Positions 24,889-32,938 of a stretch of DNA of 33,042 nucleotides are shown piece after piece. Within the stretch, counting starts at the first letter, position 1, and each line of letters opens with the position of its first letter. This stretch comes from Deltaproteobacteria bacterium. GTDB taxonomy: Bacteria > Myxococcota_A > Polyangia > Polyangiales > Houyiibacteriaceae. Position numbers and translations under genes: made by a program. The notes beneath the pieces were generated by a model. That model worked only from the letters and a program-made list of their open reading frames with translations. It was not told the origin of the DNA and made no database searches. Location: the NCBI GenBank assembly GCA_019313915.1, contig JAFDAJ010000034.1, forward strand, positions 1 to 33,042. Direction: 5' to 3'.

Positions 24889-25605
24889 ATGCTGGAGCTG
24901 CTCACCAATCCGGACGCGTGGATCGCCTTGGCCACCCTGACGTTGCTCGAGATCGTCCTCGGCATCGACAACATCGTTTTCATCGCGATCCTGGCGTCGC
25001 GCTTGCCGGTCGAGAAGCAGGGGCTCGCCTATCGGCTGGGTCTGCTCGGGGCGATGCTCACGCGAGTCGCCCTCCTGATGACGATCAACTGGGTGATGCA
25101 ACTGACCGAGCCCCTGTTCGAGATCATCGGACATGCGTTCTCGGGGCGCGACCTCATCTTGCTCGGAGGTGGGCTGTTCTTGATCGCCAAGAGCACACAA
25201 GAGATCTACGAGAAGGTCGAGGGAGAGCCGGAGGGAGACATCCAGGGCTGGTTCAGCGGTCTGCCTGGCGTCGTCGGCCAGATCATGATCCTCGACATCA
25301 TCTTCTCACTCGACTCGGTGATCACCGCGGTGGGCATGGCTGAGGACATCGAAGTGATGGTGACCGCCGTGGTCATCGCAATCGGGGTGATGCTGCTATT
25401 CGCTAGGCAGATCGGTGACTTCGTCAACAAGTACCCCTCCATGAAGATCCTCGCCCTATCCTTCCTCCTTCTAATCGGCGTTCTGTTGACGGCGGAGGGC
25501 CTCGGCCAACACATCAACAAGGGCTACATCTACTTCGCAATGGCGTTTGCCTTGATCGTCGAGCTGCTCAACATTCGCTTTCAGGCGAAGCGAGGGGCCG
25601 AGTAG
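24889..25605 (+). CDS. TerC family integral membrane protein
   Basis: A 238-residue membrane protein with about seven helices. TerC hallmarks are LEIVLGIDNIVFIAIL (20-35), with the conserved acidic GIDN, and the repeated half DIIFSLDSVITAVGMA (SLDS). Family members include metal-handling proteins such as the Mn2+ exporters Alx/YkoY and tellurite resistance TerC; Mn2+ or Ca2+ efflux is a reasonable inference. ATG 24889 has AAAGG about nine bases upstream, in a loop between GCCTG and CAGGC arms. The upstream 112 bp contain GGGGAG and CATACG but lack the helices expected for a yybP-ykoY riboswitch. MgtE follows after 49 bp, so the two may be a divalent-metal pair. Confidence 0.93.
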   Translation: MLELLTNPDAWIALATLTLLEIVLGIDNIVFIAILASRLPVEKQGLAYRLGLLGAMLTRVALLMTINWVMQLTEPLFEIIGHAFSGRDLILLGGGLFLIAKSTQEIYEKVEGEPEGDIQGWFSGLPGVVGQIMILDIIFSLDSVITAVGMAEDIEVMVTAVVIAIGVMLLFARQIGDFVNKYPSMKILALSFLLLIGVLLTAEGLGQHINKGYIYFAMAFALIVELLNIRFQAKRGAE

Positions 25606-25654
25606 GCGAGATTTTTGCTGCGGCTTCCCGCCGCATGCGCCAGAATCGGCCGCG

Positions 25655-27037
25655 ATGCGGTTAGCGCCCCTGATAGGACCGGACCTTCAAGACGCGATCG
25701 CGATCGGTCCTGAGGCCGTTCGTGAGGCGGTTTCCGAGTTTCACCCCGAGGACATTGCCGAGCTCCTCGAAGACCTGTCCGCGAGGGAGGCGGTCGCGCT
25801 GGTTCGGGCGCTGCGCACCGAGACCGCCGCCGATGTCGTAGAGCGCCTGAGCCCGCATCGCCAGGTCCTGGTGTTCAATGCCATCGACACGGGTCGCGCC
25901 GTCGAGCTCCTCGGAGAGATGGACCCGGACGATCGCGTCGACCTTCTCCAAGAGCTCGAGGAGGACGACGCGGCGGCGTTGCTCGAAGCGCTCGAACGGC
26001 GAGAGCCCGCAGCTGCCGAAGAAGTTCGGGAGCTGGTTCAGTACGAGCCTGAAACCGCGGGCGGTCTGATGACAACCGAGTTCGCGTCCCTGCCCCCGGA
26101 AACGAAAGTTTGGGAAGCGATGGCGGCGGCGAGGCATTTTGGACGCGAAGACCGGGCGGAGATGCTCTACTACATCTACGTGTGCAGGCCGACCGGTGAG
26201 CTGCTCGGCGTTGTGTCCCTTCGAGACCTAATCTTGAGTGAGCCGGGGCAAGCGCTCTCCGAGATCATGACCGAGAACGTCTTTCGGGTGTTGTCCTTCG
26301 ACGACCAGGAAAAGGTCGCCCACGAGATCGCACGCTATGACTTGGCGGCCCTGCCGGTGGTCGACAGCGTGTCACGCATGCTCGGCGTGGTTACCGTCGA
26401 TGACCTCGTCGATGTCGTCATCGAGGAGGCCACCGAAGACGCGCAGAAGATGGGCGGCATCGTGCCACTGGAGGACTCGTACTTCGAGACGGGCTGGGCG
26501 GAGTTCGTGTGGAAGCGAGGCTCGTGGCTCGTGCTGCTCTTCATCGCCCAGTTGCTCACGGCCACGGTCATTCGCGAGAACCAAGACATCCTTCAAGCGA
26601 CGGTCGAGCTGGTCCTCTTCATTCCACTGATTATCGCATCAGGAGGAAACGCTGGGTCCCAGTCGGCGACGCTGATCATCCGCGCAATGGCGGTAGGCGA
26701 GCTGAGGCCCAGAGACTGGGCCAAGGTGCTGGGGCGTGAACTCTTGATCGGGCTGTCGCTCGGCATCGCCCTGGGGTTGATCGGCTTCGCAAGAGGCTGG
26801 TTTGCTGGCGAAACCGTGGCCCCCATCGCGATGGCCACCGCGGTTGGGGCAAGCATCCTAGCGATCGTCACGTTGAGCACCATCATCGGTTCGCTCTTGC
26901 CACTTGCAATTCGACGCGCAGGGCTCGATCCCGCGGTCTCCTCTACACCATTCATCGCATCGATCGTCGACGTGCTGGGGCTCATCGTCTACTTCGCCAT
27001 CGCACAAGTGATTCTGCACGTAGCCTTCGGCGCCTAG
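25655..27037 (+). CDS. mgtE: Magnesium transporter MgtE
   Basis: A 460-residue Mg2+ channel of full family architecture. An N-terminal superhelical MgtE_N domain (about 20-125, with FHPEDIAELLEDL) comes first. A tandem CBS pair (about 130-255, with GLMTTEF and ITEN-like SEIMTENV) forms the cytoplasmic Mg2+ sensor, followed by five membrane helices from about 275. The pore stretch PLIIASGGNAGSQSATLIIR is the family signature. The 49-bp space after TerC is too short for an M-box riboswitch but holds a TGCGGC/GCCGCA hairpin. Co-transcription with TerC is likely. Confidence 0.96.
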   Translation: MRLAPLIGPDLQDAIAIGPEAVREAVSEFHPEDIAELLEDLSAREAVALVRALRTETAADVVERLSPHRQVLVFNAIDTGRAVELLGEMDPDDRVDLLQELEEDDAAALLEALERREPAAAEEVRELVQYEPETAGGLMTTEFASLPPETKVWEAMAAARHFGREDRAEMLYYIYVCRPTGELLGVVSLRDLILSEPGQALSEIMTENVFRVLSFDDQEKVAHEIARYDLAALPVVDSVSRMLGVVTVDDLVDVVIEEATEDAQKMGGIVPLEDSYFETGWAEFVWKRGSWLVLLFIAQLLTATVIRENQDILQATVELVLFIPLIIASGGNAGSQSATLIIRAMAVGELRPRDWAKVLGRELLIGLSLGIALGLIGFARGWFAGETVAPIAMATAVGASILAIVTLSTIIGSLLPLAIRRAGLDPAVSSTPFIASIVDVLGLIVYFAIAQVILHVAFGA

Positions 27038-27067
27038 CCTCTCGATCTTGGTCTCATCCGTGTTAGT

Positions 27068-27088
27068 CTCCCGCCTTCGCAACGGGAG
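27068..27088 (+). promoter_or_regulatory. Hairpin covering the DUF2505 ribosome-binding site
   Basis: CTCCCG at 27068-27073 pairs with CGGGAG at 27083-27088 around a 9-base loop. The second arm contains GGGAG, the Shine-Dalgarno site six bases before ATG 27095. The hairpin could limit translation; this is structural inference only. Confidence 0.3.
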
Positions 27089-27094
27089 CTAAAC

Positions 27095-27580
27095 ATGCCG
27101 CATCTGACCATCAACTACACCCAAGACGTCGACACGGTTTACCGCTTCGTAACGGATCCAGATGTGATCAAGAAGCGCAGCGAAGAGTTCGGAGAGAAGA
27201 ACATCCGAATTGAGGTCGACGAGGCCGGTGGTACCAAGACGATCACTTCGACGCGGGAGATCGACAGCGACCTGCCAGGGTTCGCGAAGAGGCTATTCAG
27301 CTCGACCAACACGATTGTCGAGCGCCGCGAGTGGCGAGACGCGGGCGAAAAGAAGACCTGCAAGAGTCACATCGACATCCTCAAGACGCCTGGCTCGATC
27401 GACTCCAACGTGACGATCTCCCCAAACGGCAGCGGCTGCACCTACGACATCGAGTTCCAGGTCACCGCGAAGGTCCCACTCATCCGCAAGAAGCTCGAAG
27501 AGTTCGTCGCCAAGACCACCATGGAGGGCATGCGCGACGAGCACGACTACAACCAGCGCGAGCTCAACGCGGCCGGCTGA
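27095..27580 (+). CDS. DUF2505 domain protein (SRPBCC/START-like fold)
   Basis: A 161-residue protein that matches the DUF2505 family, small proteins with a predicted START/SRPBCC-like lipid- or ligand-binding fold. The pattern FVTDPDVIKKRSEEFG (about 18-33) is a typical opening, followed by alternating beta strands (RIEVDEAGGTKTITSTREI) and a long C-terminal helix (PLIRKKLEEFVAKTTMEGM). No catalytic residues are known for the family. There is no signal peptide. It starts at ATG 27095 with GGGAG six bases upstream, 57 bp after mgtE, and is followed by a hairpin. Confidence 0.82.
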   Translation: MPHLTINYTQDVDTVYRFVTDPDVIKKRSEEFGEKNIRIEVDEAGGTKTITSTREIDSDLPGFAKRLFSSTNTIVERREWRDAGEKKTCKSHIDILKTPGSIDSNVTISPNGSGCTYDIEFQVTAKVPLIRKKLEEFVAKTTMEGMRDEHDYNQRELNAAG

Positions 27581-27593
27581 GCCCCGGGCTTCA

Positions 27594-27616
27594 GTTGACG
27601 AGCTCAGTCCGTCAAC
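27594..27616. terminator. Inverted repeat between convergent DUF2505 and esterase genes
   Basis: GTTGACG (27594-27600) and CGTCAAC (27610-27616) form a perfect 7-bp stem with a 9-base loop, filling the gap between the two stop codons. No T-run follows on either strand, so it would be a weak or Rho-assisted terminator. Confidence 0.4.
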
Positions 27617-29347
27617 TCAGTCCATGAGCTCGGGGACGAGGTAGTCCTCGCCCGCCCAGAAGTCACACTTCTCGGCGGCGTTGCTGCTCACTGACACCGT
27701 CGTGTCGAACACCAGGTGCTGGTCTGCTTCCGTGTCGTAGCTCGGCCACTGGACGCCCCCTTCAGCGTTCGGATTGCCCGTCGCCGCGAAGCGCGAGAAG
27801 TAGCCTAGAATCTCTAGCCACAGCGCCTCGTCCACCGTCCCGGCCTGCCAGGTGTTGAGCGTGGTCGAGAAGTTCTCGAAGTCGATTTCGAGGAGCGGGT
27901 CGTAGCCGAACACGTACGGAATGTCCGCTCCGTGAAACGCACCCAAGTCGTAGCTCGGTAGACTGGCGCCGATGAAGGGCAACGCCACTTCGAGCTGCGA
28001 ATGTCCGTCCGGGTACTCGAACTGATAGAGGTGCGTTGGCGTGAACGGCGCGAGCTTGCCCGCCTCGAGCTTGCCAGGGCAGCGAAAGATCGTGTCGGTT
28101 GCCACCGCTGCGAGGGCCACCGCGGGCTCCGAGTAGTCCCCCAACGGATACTCTGCTGCTGCGCGGGCGGCGAGCTCCGTGTTGCCGCCAAGAAAATGTG
28201 CGATCAACTCCTCGTAGTTGTCTGCGGTCACGTCGAGGGGCGGCTCCGCGATCTCCCCCAACCAAACGAAGAGCCGTGCCTCTTCGCGAGTGAAGCCCAA
28301 CATCGTCGGCACTCGGTTGAAGTTGCCCGCAGTGAACGCGTCACTCGGCTGCTCGGTAAAGAACGACCCATCGAGGACGGGACCCCAGCTTCCGGTCGGC
28401 TCATCGCTTGGATTGAAGCCGAAGTTAGGCGCGGGGGACAGTGCCGCGAGCACCTCGTCTGCCGACTTCCCCCGCATGCAAGCCAACACGTCGTTCTGCA
28501 AGAAGCACAGCGCGTCTGCGAAAACCTCTCCCTGCGCCTCGGCGACAGCAAGCGTGGGCCATGGCCGCTCACAAGAACCGCTTTGCATGATCGCCTTGTG
28601 GAAGAGGTCGGCGCTCTTGGCCGAGGCGAGATGACCGCACACGCTGAAGGCGCCCGCGGACTCGCCGAAGATCGTGACGTTCTCGGGATCGCCGCCAAAA
28701 GCCTCGATGTTGGCGCGAACCCATTCGAGGGCAGCGGTTTGATCCATCAACCCGTAGTTACCGGACGCGCCGTCAGGGCTCTCCGCGGTGAGCTCGGAGT
28801 GCGCGAGGAACCCGAGCTGGCCGAGACGGTAGTTCATGCTGACGACGACCATGCCTCTGTGTCGCGCGATCAGGTCGCCCGCGGTGCCGCCATCGGTCTG
28901 CAAGCCTTCGCCGAGAATGAAGCCTCCGCCGTGGATCCACACCATGACCGGCAGGCCCGAACCTTCGGTTGGCGTGTCGACGTTGAGATAGAGACAATCT
29001 TCGCTCGGCATGAAACCCGGCACTGGAAGGTCGGCAAAGGCTTCCTGCGGACAGATGTTCGGGCTCTCGGTGGCTACGAGCGTTCCAGTCCACGGCGCGG
29101 GGTCAGTCGGAGGCCTCCAACGAAGATCACCGATGGGCGGCGCCGCGTATGGAATGCCGCGATACGAGAACACACCGTCGTTCTCGTAGCCCTCCACAAG
29201 ACCCGGTCCGGTTTCTACGAGGAGACCGCGATCTCCCGGACTGCCGCCACTTCCACCGGTGCCGCTCGCACTAGTGCTGCCGCAACCGGCGATGGCCGTC
29301 ACAAGCGAGACACACAGGACACAACCAAGAATGAATCGTCGACGCAT
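27617..29347 (-). CDS. Type B carboxylesterase, predicted lipoprotein
   Basis: A 576-residue alpha/beta-hydrolase of the carboxylesterase type B (cholinesterase-like) family. A lipoprotein signal ends in the lipobox AIAGC (Cys22), followed by a Gly/Ser linker (GTGGSGGSPGDRG), so the enzyme is probably tethered to the cell envelope. The domain starts with FSYRGIPYAAPPIGDLRWRP. EDCLYLNV (117-124), the oxyanion HGGGF (139-143) and the nucleophile motif GESAGA with Ser230 are intact, and GAFHGADIPYVFG supplies the expected His. Small esters, lipids or xenobiotic esters are plausible substrates. It follows the Ycf46-like gene after 67 bp on the same strand. Confidence 0.93.
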   Translation of the reverse strand: MRRRFILGCVLCVSLVTAIAGCGSTSASGTGGSGGSPGDRGLLVETGPGLVEGYENDGVFSYRGIPYAAPPIGDLRWRPPTDPAPWTGTLVATESPNICPQEAFADLPVPGFMPSEDCLYLNVDTPTEGSGLPVMVWIHGGGFILGEGLQTDGGTAGDLIARHRGMVVVSMNYRLGQLGFLAHSELTAESPDGASGNYGLMDQTAALEWVRANIEAFGGDPENVTIFGESAGAFSVCGHLASAKSADLFHKAIMQSGSCERPWPTLAVAEAQGEVFADALCFLQNDVLACMRGKSADEVLAALSPAPNFGFNPSDEPTGSWGPVLDGSFFTEQPSDAFTAGNFNRVPTMLGFTREEARLFVWLGEIAEPPLDVTADNYEELIAHFLGGNTELAARAAAEYPLGDYSEPAVALAAVATDTIFRCPGKLEAGKLAPFTPTHLYQFEYPDGHSQLEVALPFIGASLPSYDLGAFHGADIPYVFGYDPLLEIDFENFSTTLNTWQAGTVDEALWLEILGYFSRFAATGNPNAEGGVQWPSYDTEADQHLVFDTTVSVSSNAAEKCDFWAGEDYLVPELMD

Positions 29348-29414
29348 CTAAGACCTCTCAGACTAAGGCCGCAAAAGCTAGGGCAGGCGTCCCGCCAGCG
29401 CTATCCCACATCCG

Positions 29415-30941
29415 TCAGCCAGCAAAAACTGCACGATCTTTGGCCCAGTCGCGGAGGGCGTCGATGCGCTCTGCCATCGTCACCGAAAGTGGCTTGGTCA
29501 GCTCGATCTCCTCGGCGATCGCCTCGGTGCTGAGGTCTTCCTCCCGGGAGAACGCAGTGTAGAGGGCCGACACGACCGCTTGCTCGATCTCCGCGCCACT
29601 GAAGCCGTCGGTGAGATCGACGAGGCGACGGAGGTCGAACTTCGCGGGGTCACGCTTCCGGCGCTCGAGGTGAATCTCCAGAATGCGTTTGCGCGCCTCC
29701 TCGCGTGGGAGGTCGACGAAGAAGATCTCGTCGAAGCGACCTTTGCGCATCAGCTCGGGTGGCAGCTTCGAAATGTCGTTCGCCGTTGCAATGACGAAGA
29801 CGCTTTCCTTCTTGTCCTGGAGCCAGGCGAGGAAGGTGCCGAAGATCCGCTGCGCAGGCCCGCCCTCCGCGTCTTCCTGAGAGAGCGCCTTCTCGATCTC
29901 GTCCATCCAGAGCACCACTGGCGCCATGGCCTCGGCAAGCTTGATCGCGCGCTTCAGATTCTTTTCACTCTCGCCAACATAGCGGTTGTAAAGGTTGGAT
30001 GGGTCGAGACGGATCAGCGGAAGCTTCCACTCCGCGGCAACCGCCTTCGCGCAAAGGCTCTTTCCGCAGCCCTGAACGCCTATCAGCAGCAGGCCCTTGG
30101 GGGGAGACAGCCCGAACTCCTTGGCTCTCTTGGGGTCTTGGAAGGCCGCCTGCCGTTTCCGAAGCCACGCCTTGAGCTCGTCGAGGCCAGCTACGTCGCC
30201 CATCTCGTGATCGTGGGGGAAGTACTCGAGCACGCCCGAACGTTCGACGATCTGACGCTTGGCTTCGAGCACCCGGACGAGGTCCTCGCGCCCCAGCACG
30301 CCGTCCTCGACGACGGCTTGGGTGATGATCTTTCGTACCTCGAAGAAGGTGAGGCCATGCAACGCGGCAAGCAGCTGGGACACGTCTACGCTCGATAGCT
30401 CGACCTTGACCTCGAGCCGCTTGGCTAGGTCACGCAACACCGCTTGGACGAACAAGTGATATGCCTGCGGGGACGGCGCCTGCAGGTCGATCGGCGTGAA
30501 CAAGTGCTCGATGGCGGGCGGCATGTCGATGCCCTGACCGGAAACGACCAGGGCGCCACGGTGCCCGAAGTACTTCTTGTGGATGCTCTTGATGTGCGCG
30601 ATGACGGCGGGCTCGTGCAGATAAGGACCGAGCCCCCGCAGGTGGAAAATCGCCTCGAGGTCGGACCGATCGATGAAGGCGAGCGCTTTCTGGGGAGGTC
30701 CGCTGTCGGGAGTTTGCCCGGGGTCGGGCAGCTCGCGGCGCAGGCCATCCACTTGCGTCCATGAAAAGAGAGGCAAGCCGGTGCGTTCGGCCGCGTGCTC
30801 GAGGAGCACGTGAACCCGTTCCTCCTCGACGGTATCCACCAGCAAGAGCGGGTGGTGCGCGCGAATCAGTATCTCCAGCTCACGTAGCTGGTCAGCCGAT
30901 GGCGGGACTGCGCGAAGCACGATCCCAGGATCGGAGGTCAC
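29415..30941 (-). CDS. AAA ATPase, Ycf46-like
   Basis: A 508-residue protein with the Ycf46-type layout. An N-terminal region of about 240 residues begins [25 protein letters not shown], as in cyanobacterial and plastid Ycf46, and is followed by an AAA domain (about 245-500). Walker A is GVQGCGKS (288-295), Walker [10 protein letters not shown] (342-350), the sensor stretch VIATAND (383-389) and the arginine-finger region [13 protein letters not shown] (398-410), all intact. Family function is poorly defined. GTG 30941 is a judgement: the open frame continues upstream through the csp gene in another frame, where the translation has no family likeness. The csp gene lies about 70 bp upstream on the same strand. 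Confidence 0.87.
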   Translation of the reverse strand: MTSDPGIVLRAVPPSADQLRELEILIRAHHPLLLVDTVEEERVHVLLEHAAERTGLPLFSWTQVDGLRRELPDPGQTPDSGPPQKALAFIDRSDLEAIFHLRGLGPYLHEPAVIAHIKSIHKKYFGHRGALVVSGQGIDMPPAIEHLFTPIDLQAPSPQAYHLFVQAVLRDLAKRLEVKVELSSVDVSQLLAALHGLTFFEVRKIITQAVVEDGVLGREDLVRVLEAKRQIVERSGVLEYFPHDHEMGDVAGLDELKAWLRKRQAAFQDPKRAKEFGLSPPKGLLLIGVQGCGKSLCAKAVAAEWKLPLIRLDPSNLYNRYVGESEKNLKRAIKLAEAMAPVVLWMDEIEKALSQEDAEGGPAQRIFGTFLAWLQDKKESVFVIATANDISKLPPELMRKGRFDEIFFVDLPREEARKRILEIHLERRKRDPAKFDLRRLVDLTDGFSGAEIEQAVVSALYTAFSREEDLSTEAIAEEIELTKPLSVTMAERIDALRDWAKDRAVFAG

Positions 30942-31011
30942 CGCAGGGGTGTCAAACTTGTGTGTCTCGGCAACCCGCAGACATTGGGCGCCGATGCGCG
31001 CGGAGACCGCC

Positions 31012-31209
31012 TCAAAGAGGGCGGACGTTCTCTGCGCGTGGCCCCTTGGGACCTTGGCCTTCGTCGAAAGAGACCTTCTGTCCCTCGCGCAAGTCCTCGA
31101 AGCGCACGCCTTCCACGTTCGACATGTGGAAAAAGATGTCGTTGCCAGGAGAGGTTTCGATGAACCCGAAGCCTCGGTCGGTGAGACGCTTAATTGTACC
31201 TTCAGCCAT
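31012..31209 (-). CDS. Cold-shock domain protein (CspA family)
   Basis: A 65-residue single cold-shock domain that binds single-stranded nucleic acid and melts RNA structure. RNP1 is GFGFIE (13-18) and RNP2 is DIFFHMS (24-30). EGQKVSFDEGQGPKGPRAENV is the usual last strands. The opening GTIKRLTDRG is a small variant of the KGTVKWFN motif, lacking the Trp. ATG 31209 lies after AGGAA about 12 bases upstream. The 5' region up to the divergent sulfotransferase is about 210 bp, long enough for the leader often seen with csp genes. A Ycf46-like ATPase gene follows on the same strand. Confidence 0.95.
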   Translation of the reverse strand: MAEGTIKRLTDRGFGFIETSPGNDIFFHMSNVEGVRFEDLREGQKVSFDEGQGPKGPRAENVRPL

Positions 31210-31359
31210 TTTGCATTCGTTCCTACGGGAGATTGTCGGTGACCCCGCCAGCTCGCAGCCCTTGTGCTAGCGAGCGTGGGAATCACCCCAGGAATGGCTT
31301 CCTAGCTCAAATCGCGTCCGATGTCTCCGGCTCGACGTCATGTTAACGTTCCAAGGGAC

Positions 31360-31378
31360 AAAAAAGGCTTTTGAAGCC
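31360..31378 (-). terminator. Leftward intrinsic terminator upstream of csp
   Basis: On the minus strand, GGCTT and AAGCC form a 5-bp stem with a 3-base loop, followed by six T. It would end transcripts running leftward from inside the sulfotransferase region, or act as an attenuator if the csp promoter lies farther right. Confidence 0.4.
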
Positions 31379-31419
31379 CCTATCGCCCCCGCGCTATGGT
31401 GCGGGGACCCGGAGCCCCT

Positions 31420-32361
31420 GTGCAGACCCCCGACCGTTACACCCCTATCCGCTTCGCGCATGGCGTCGCCAAGCGCCTTGGCCTGAGCCGCAAGATCGTA
31501 GAGTTGGCCAACGCCTCGCTCCGCTCGGAGCGCAGCATGCGGGCCGCGTTCGCGGGCTACACGCCCACGGAGCGGGACGTGGTCGTCGCGACCTTCGTCA
31601 AGTCCGGCACCAACTGGGCCATGCAGATCTGCCAGCAGGTCGCGCACCGCGGGGCGGCCGAGTTCGAGCACATCCACGACGTGGTGCCGTGGCCAGACAA
31701 TATGGACGGACGCCCCATCGGCCTGGATGACCCAGCGAGCTGGCGGGACAGCCCGACCGGTCTGCGAGTGATCAAGACGCACCTGGCCGAGGCCTATGTG
31801 CCGCGCTCGGACGCGGCGCGGTACGTCGTGGTGCTGCGGAATCCCAAAGAGGTCGTGGTCTCCAGTTACTACTTCCTTGCGCCGCTACTGGGGGTGGCCG
31901 ACACGCTCGACCCGGCCGATTGGCTGGACGTGTTCCTCGCCAGACGGGTGGGTGGCGTGGAGGCTTGGGTGGACCACACCCTCAGCTGGTGGGCGCTGCG
32001 CGACGCGCCGGACGTGCTGGTGCTCTTCTTCGCCGATATGAAGCGCGACCTTCCGGGTGCGGTCGATCGCATCGCGGCCCACCTGGCGGTGAGCCTCAGC
32101 AGCGACGAGCGCGACGCGGTCATCGAGCGGAGCGGGCTGGGGTGGATGAAGGCTAACAACGACAAGTTTGCGCCGGTGCCGATGCCCTTCGTGCAGCCGA
32201 CCCACCTGCCGGACATGGTTCGGCGGGGTGCGTCGGGCGGCTCCGCCGAGCTGTACACGCGGGAGCAACTCGCGCGCGTGGACGCCCTGGCGCTCGCTTC
32301 CCTGGCGCGGCGGGGCAGCCCCTTTCCCTACGCCACGCGGTTCATCCAGGACGGCCCCTAG
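31420..32361 (+). CDS. Sulfotransferase family protein (PAPS-dependent type)
   Basis: A 313-residue cytosolic-type sulfotransferase that would transfer sulfate from PAPS to an alcohol, phenol or amine. The 5'-phosphosulfate-binding loop is ATFVKSGTNW (57-66), close to the canonical YPKSGTTW. The 3'-phosphate-binding region is LRNPKEVVVSSYYF (139-152). The HDVVPWPDN and KTHL stretches (KTHL at 119-122) match family positions around the acceptor site. GTG 31420 is chosen because GGAG lies five bases upstream; ATG 31396 is in frame but sits in the loop of a CCCCGC/GCGGGG hairpin with no ribosome site. The acceptor is unknown. No PAPS synthesis genes are nearby. Confidence 0.88.
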   Translation: MQTPDRYTPIRFAHGVAKRLGLSRKIVELANASLRSERSMRAAFAGYTPTERDVVVATFVKSGTNWAMQICQQVAHRGAAEFEHIHDVVPWPDNMDGRPIGLDDPASWRDSPTGLRVIKTHLAEAYVPRSDAARYVVVLRNPKEVVVSSYYFLAPLLGVADTLDPADWLDVFLARRVGGVEAWVDHTLSWWALRDAPDVLVLFFADMKRDLPGAVDRIAAHLAVSLSSDERDAVIERSGLGWMKANNDKFAPVPMPFVQPTHLPDMVRRGASGGSAELYTREQLARVDALALASLARRGSPFPYATRFIQDGP

Positions 32362-32382
32362 CGGGGCTCGAGCTCGTGCGAG

Positions 32383-32410
32383 TTGACAGCCAGGGAGGCG
32401 AATCTACACT
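32383..32410 (+). promoter_or_regulatory. Sigma70-like promoter predicting a leaderless transcript
   Basis: A perfect TTGACA at 32383-32388 and TACACT at 32405-32410 are spaced 16 bp apart. The ATG of the 55-residue gene begins 8 bases after the -10 box, about where transcription should start, so the mRNA would have little or no 5' leader. Confidence 0.5.
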
Positions 32411-32417
32411 CGGCCGC

Positions 32418-32585
32418 ATGGCAACTCTGGGTGATAGACTAACCGACAAGCGCATCGTGGAACGCAACATCGCGAAGGGCTTGATTTCGCAGGAAGAGTA
32501 CGAGAAGTATTTGGCCGACCTCGCGGACCGTGAGGGCGCGTATGACCAGGTCGAGATCGACCCGGGCGATTCGATTACGGAGTAG
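32418..32585 (+). CDS. Small conserved-looking protein, 55 residues, unknown function
   Basis: A 55-residue, highly charged, probably all-helical protein: LGDRLTDKRIVERNIAKG, then a short turn and a helix around EEYEKYLADLADRE, ending in an acidic tail (QVEIDPGDS). It resembles small uncharacterised proteins encoded in delta-type genomes with a ...KGL...EYEKYL... pattern, but I cannot name a family. A promoter ends 7 bp before ATG 32418 and no ribosome site is properly spaced, consistent with leaderless translation. An in-frame GTG at 32376 would extend it through the promoter. The DUF1844 gene begins 5 bp after its stop, so the two are likely co-transcribed. Confidence 0.7.
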   Translation: MATLGDRLTDKRIVERNIAKGLISQEEYEKYLADLADREGAYDQVEIDPGDSITE

Positions 32586-32590
32586 GTTTC

Positions 32591-32872
32591 ATGAGTGAGG
32601 AAGACAGCGCGCCTCCGAGCATTGACTTCAACACGTTCGTCTTGTCGCTGAGCACGTCCGCGCTGATGTGCCTGGGCGAGGTGCCCTGCGCCGAAGACGA
32701 TGCAGCGGTCAACCTCGCTCACGCCAAGCAATCAATCGACTGCATCGCGCTGCTCGAAGCGAAGACGAGAGGGAACCTCACCGGCGAGGAAGAGCGCTTG
32801 ATTGCCGAAGTGCTCTACGATCTACGGCTTCGCTTCGTCGCTGCCACGAAGACCGAGGGCGGCAAGCCTTAA
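32591..32872 (+). CDS. DUF1844 family protein
   Basis: A 93-residue protein of the DUF1844 family. The signature is FNTFVLSLSTSALMCLGEVP (13-32), followed by NLAHAKQSIDCIALLEAKTRGNLT with the conserved I-D-x-I-x-x-L-x-x-K-T-x-G-N-L pattern, and LLYDLR-like VLYDLRLRFV. The family is small, helical and of unknown function, common in Deltaproteobacteria, Planctomycetes and Acidobacteria. ATG 32591 has GGAG eight bases upstream, overlapping the end of the 55-residue gene. A CACCCC/GGGGTG hairpin follows at 32884-32905, before the oxidoreductase gene. Confidence 0.9.
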   Translation: MSEEDSAPPSIDFNTFVLSLSTSALMCLGEVPCAEDDAAVNLAHAKQSIDCIALLEAKTRGNLTGEEERLIAEVLYDLRLRFVAATKTEGGKP

Positions 32873-32938
32873 CGAGCGTCGTACACCCCATTTGGGGGAG
32901 GGGTGCGCGAGAGGCCCAAGCTCGGGTATGCTCCGTGG

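Noticed and set aside
25606-25654. M-box Mg2+ riboswitch before mgtE
   Set aside because: The space is 49 bp, far too short; only one small hairpin is present.
28001-29533. A 510-codon open frame on the + strand opposite the esterase gene
   Set aside because: Arg/Glu-rich translation without any domain, wholly antisense to a well-supported carboxylesterase; typical shadow frame in high-GC DNA.
30942-31286. N-terminal extension of the Ycf46-like ATPase through the cold-shock gene, suggesting a fusion
   Set aside because: The extension reads the csp DNA in a different frame and gives Ser/Thr/Arg-rich nonsense; the csp frame itself is a perfect cold-shock domain with its own stop.
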